A stretch of DNA of 60,209 nt from Chloroflexota bacterium (lineage in GTDB: Bacteria > Chloroflexota > Anaerolineae > Aggregatilineales > Phototrophicaceae). The notes below the pieces were generated by a model, which searched no databases, was not told the origin of the DNA, and saw only the letters and a program-made list of their open reading frames with translations. Positions 57,997 to 60,209 of this stretch are shown here, piece by piece; position 1 is the stretch's first letter, and every line of letters begins with the position of its first letter. Location of the stretch: positions 1-60,209 of the forward strand of contig JAPOWK010000027.1 of assembly GCA_026707665.1 (NCBI GenBank). Reading direction: 5' to 3'. A program made the translations under genes and the position numbers.

Positions 57997-60209
57997 ATGA
58001 CGCAATCTCCCCTCTCCCCAATTTGTCGTTTTGGATTCAGTCTTATGAACGCGCGCCTGACCTCCCTGTTCGCTGCGATTATTTTGCTGGTCGCCTTCGC
58101 GGCCGCCGCCCCGGCGGAGGCGCAGGAAACCACCTGGACGCTAACGCAAGAGTCGATAAACCATACATCCAGGGACGTAACCATCGGTATAAGCACTGCA
58201 GGACGTAGCTGCTCTCAAGCGGGCTCGGATCATTTTATTAAGTGGGGCGATGGCAGCGCCGACCAAAGAATTACCGATATCTTCGACAAATCACACAAAT
58301 ACGCCAGATGGGGAACCTTTGAAATTCAGCTGCACTACAAGTGCCAGCATATGTCGGTCAAGAAGATTGCTAAATTGTCGATCACGCTCAATACGCCGGC
58401 GGCGGGCCTTTACCTTGATGTGAGGTCCGGCGGGATCAGAAAAGTGACATTTACGCCAACTGTTGTCGTCCCGAGCGGGAAGACCTTTCAGTCAATTTCC
58501 TGGTTATTTTCCTTATTGCAGACTACGCCCACGGCTAAGAATGATACAAACGCGTTCACCCATACCTATACTTTCTGCGGCACCTACACCATCAGTGCAA
58601 CCGCGACCTACAGCGACCATTCCGTTGACAGCCTTACCAGGACCGTAAAGGCGCCATGCGACGGCGGGGCAGCATTCAGCCTTGCCGCAGAATACAATCC
58701 TCGTGCTGGTGACACGAACCGGGGCAGTCCGGTGAAGGTGACGCCGACCGTCAACGTCGGCAGCAGCGGCAAAGTCTTATGGAGTATCCAGTACGATTTT
58801 GGAGACGGCAACAATTCCCCAACAATAGGCAATACCAATCCCCAAAGGCATTTCTATGCAGGCTGCAATGAAACCGTAATCATCCGGGCAACCTTGACCC
58901 TGAGCAGCTCGGCCACAGTTCCCGAGAACCCTCTAACGGCTCATGCGCAATTGTCATACACCGTGCCCTGCCGGCTGGAATTAACATGGGCTGAGGGTTT
59001 CCCCTCTGTGTTAACGCTTACCGGCGGCAACAAGGTGGTACGCTTCCAGGTAAAGAGCAGCAAGGCTGGCGCTTCAGCGATTTGCTATGAAACGGATTCC
59101 GAACCTGACCAGTCGATAAATTGCCCGCCGGGCAACACAGTGCAGGTGCCTGTGCCGACTGGTTACACTTGCGGTCCCATCAACGTCAAAGCGCAGGGGA
59201 CTTTAGGATCCGAGACCTCCAAAGTTCTCCTGGGCACGACCCCGAGCAACTGCCCGCTGAACCCGACCCTGGAAGTAAATTACGACTACACCAACGGCCA
59301 GCTGACGATAAACGCGTCGAACGGGCGCGAGGGCGCGTCAATGAAGTGCAAGATCAACGAAGGCAGCGGATTCGGAGATGAGTTTCCCTGCGGCGACGCC
59401 ACGATAATAAGCAAGCCCGCTGGCCGGACCTATACCGTCTCGCTGCGGGTATTTCACGGTACCGACGAAGAAGTCAAGACCGTCACGCTGATCGTGCCGG
59501 CTCAAACATCAACACCGGCGGCGACGACGACGGCGGTTCCGCTCGGCTTGACGCCGCCCAGCGGCTTGGCGGTTACCACCAGTAACGGCAATGGCTTCGC
59601 TACCTGGAACGCCGCCGCCGGCGCCACCGGCTACGATGTCAAACTGCAGGTGGGCCATGGGGGGACCACCGTCACACTGAATCTTGTCGGCCTCACCAGG
59701 GTCGACTTCACACTGCATAAGGGCGCCACCAATTGCTGCGTCAAAGGCGAGCAGTATCGCGTCCAAATCCGCGGCACGAAAGGCAGCGACGCCACCGCCT
59801 GGTCAGATTGGGTTGTCTTTGTATACACCGGCCAAAGCAAACAAGGCTTGTCGCTGGTCCCGCTGGCCGTAACGCTCTCACTCTCTTACGACTATGGCGC
59901 CGGGAACCTGATGGTCGACCTTGCCGCCAACAAATCGGGCAGCATCAGCTGCGCCATGAATGAGGTCGCCTTTACATGCCATCGCGGGCGAAACCCGTAC
60001 GCGAAATCGGCCAGCGCGGAATACAAGGTGACCGCCAGCATGAGTTTTGGCGGCGTCAGCAAAACGGCCAGCGTGACGCTGGTGGTGCCCGCCTCGCCCG
60101 GACCGGCGGTGACGGCGTCGCCCTCGCCGCCCACCGCCACCCCGAGCCCTCAGCCGTTCAGCGTGGGCTTGACTGGTGTCAGCTACAACCCCGAAAGCAA
60201 TCGCGTCTT
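57997..60209 (+). CDS. Large secreted protein with PKD-like and fibronectin type III-like domains (C-terminus cut by window edge)
   Basis: The frame is open from the ATG at 57997 to the right edge (737 codons). A signal peptide LTSLFAAIILLVAFAAAAPA follows about 20 residues of N-terminal extension; an internal ATG at 58045 is an alternative start. PKD-like segments carry FIKWGDGSADQ and IQYDFGDGNNSP. Several beta-sandwich domains with paired cysteines follow, then a fibronectin III-like domain (PPSGLAVTTSNGNGFATWNA...TGYDVKLQ). A Ser/Thr/Pro linker (SPSPPTATPSPQP) lies near the edge. It is probably an adhesin or surface binding protein. Confidence 0.85.
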   Translation, partial: MTQSPLSPICRFGFSLMNARLTSLFAAIILLVAFAAAAPAEAQETTWTLTQESINHTSRDVTIGISTAGRSCSQAGSDHFIKWGDGSADQRITDIFDKSHKYARWGTFEIQLHYKCQHMSVKKIAKLSITLNTPAAGLYLDVRSGGIRKVTFTPTVVVPSGKTFQSISWLFSLLQTTPTAKNDTNAFTHTYTFCGTYTISATATYSDHSVDSLTRTVKAPCDGGAAFSLAAEYNPRAGDTNRGSPVKVTPTVNVGSSGKVLWSIQYDFGDGNNSPTIGNTNPQRHFYAGCNETVIIRATLTLSSSATVPENPLTAHAQLSYTVPCRLELTWAEGFPSVLTLTGGNKVVRFQVKSSKAGASAICYETDSEPDQSINCPPGNTVQVPVPTGYTCGPINVKAQGTLGSETSKVLLGTTPSNCPLNPTLEVNYDYTNGQLTINASNGREGASMKCKINEGSGFGDEFPCGDATIISKPAGRTYTVSLRVFHGTDEEVKTVTLIVPAQTSTPAATTTAVPLGLTPPSGLAVTTSNGNGFATWNAAAGATGYDVKLQVGHGGTTVTLNLVGLTRVDFTLHKGATNCCVKGEQYRVQIRGTKGSDATAWSDWVVFVYTGQSKQGLSLVPLAVTLSLSYDYGAGNLMVDLAANKSGSISCAMNEVAFTCHRGRNPYAKSASAEYKVTASMSFGGVSKTASVTLVVPASPGPAVTASPSPPTATPSPQPFSVGLTGVSYNPESNRV

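Overview
The window looks like a chromosomal segment of a GC-rich, free-living heterotroph. The best guess is Chloroflexota of the Anaerolineae type. That guess rests on several secreted 'CSLREA / choice-of-anchor Q' beta-helix proteins, many sugar ABC importers that lack their own ATPase, and dense dispersed GTAGGGGCG-type palindromes between genes. No rRNA, tRNA, CRISPR array, transposase or phage gene was recognised.

Layout. 1-13948 (minus strand) is a carbohydrate and peptide uptake and catabolism region: a GHL6-type glycoside hydrolase cut by the left edge, an M20 peptidase, two complete MalF/MalG/binding-protein import sets, a DppA-like M55 aminopeptidase, a DegT aminotransferase and an iron-dependent dehydrogenase. 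A divergent promoter region then leads into a plus-strand Gfo/Idh/MocA oxidoreductase, a cupin, and a secreted 932-residue protein made of four copies of a two-domain ABM-like unit (15971-18769). 18853-23190 (minus) holds a Fic protein, an acyl-CoA dehydrogenase and a GT-C-like membrane protein. 23256-31442 (plus) holds two tandem MFS paralogues, an LplB/YtcP/LipO-type importer and a sulfatase. 31548-39688 (minus) holds a PhnB-like VOC protein, a double beta-helix protein, cytidine deaminase, a CorC-like CBS protein, an NAD-dependent epimerase and a secreted sugar dehydrogenase. 40064-48417 is mixed: a mannonate dehydratase-like enzyme, an MFS carrier, an 11-unit tandem repeat array, MurJ, a small membrane protein, a cytochrome c lipoprotein, an HTH_42 protein and a His-rich CDF metal exporter. 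48481-50351 carries two tandem short beta-helix paralogues. 50697-52560 is an AT-richer three-gene operon with a HEPN-like protein and a palindrome lying on its promoter. Malic enzyme follows, then two large secreted proteins (the last one cut by the right edge) driven by duplicated promoter regions.

The most unusual elements are: (1) the three-gene HEPN operon, a candidate undescribed defence or toxin-antitoxin-like system; (2) the 4 x 2-domain ABM-like secreted protein; (3) a short, roughly 22-bp GGTCGCGTAGACACTGACC module found nested inside two different dispersed palindromic repeat families; (4) the 43-bp tandem hairpin array behind murJ; and (5) two homologous promoter regions upstream of the secreted proteins at the right end. 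All family names come from motif recognition by eye, without database searches.
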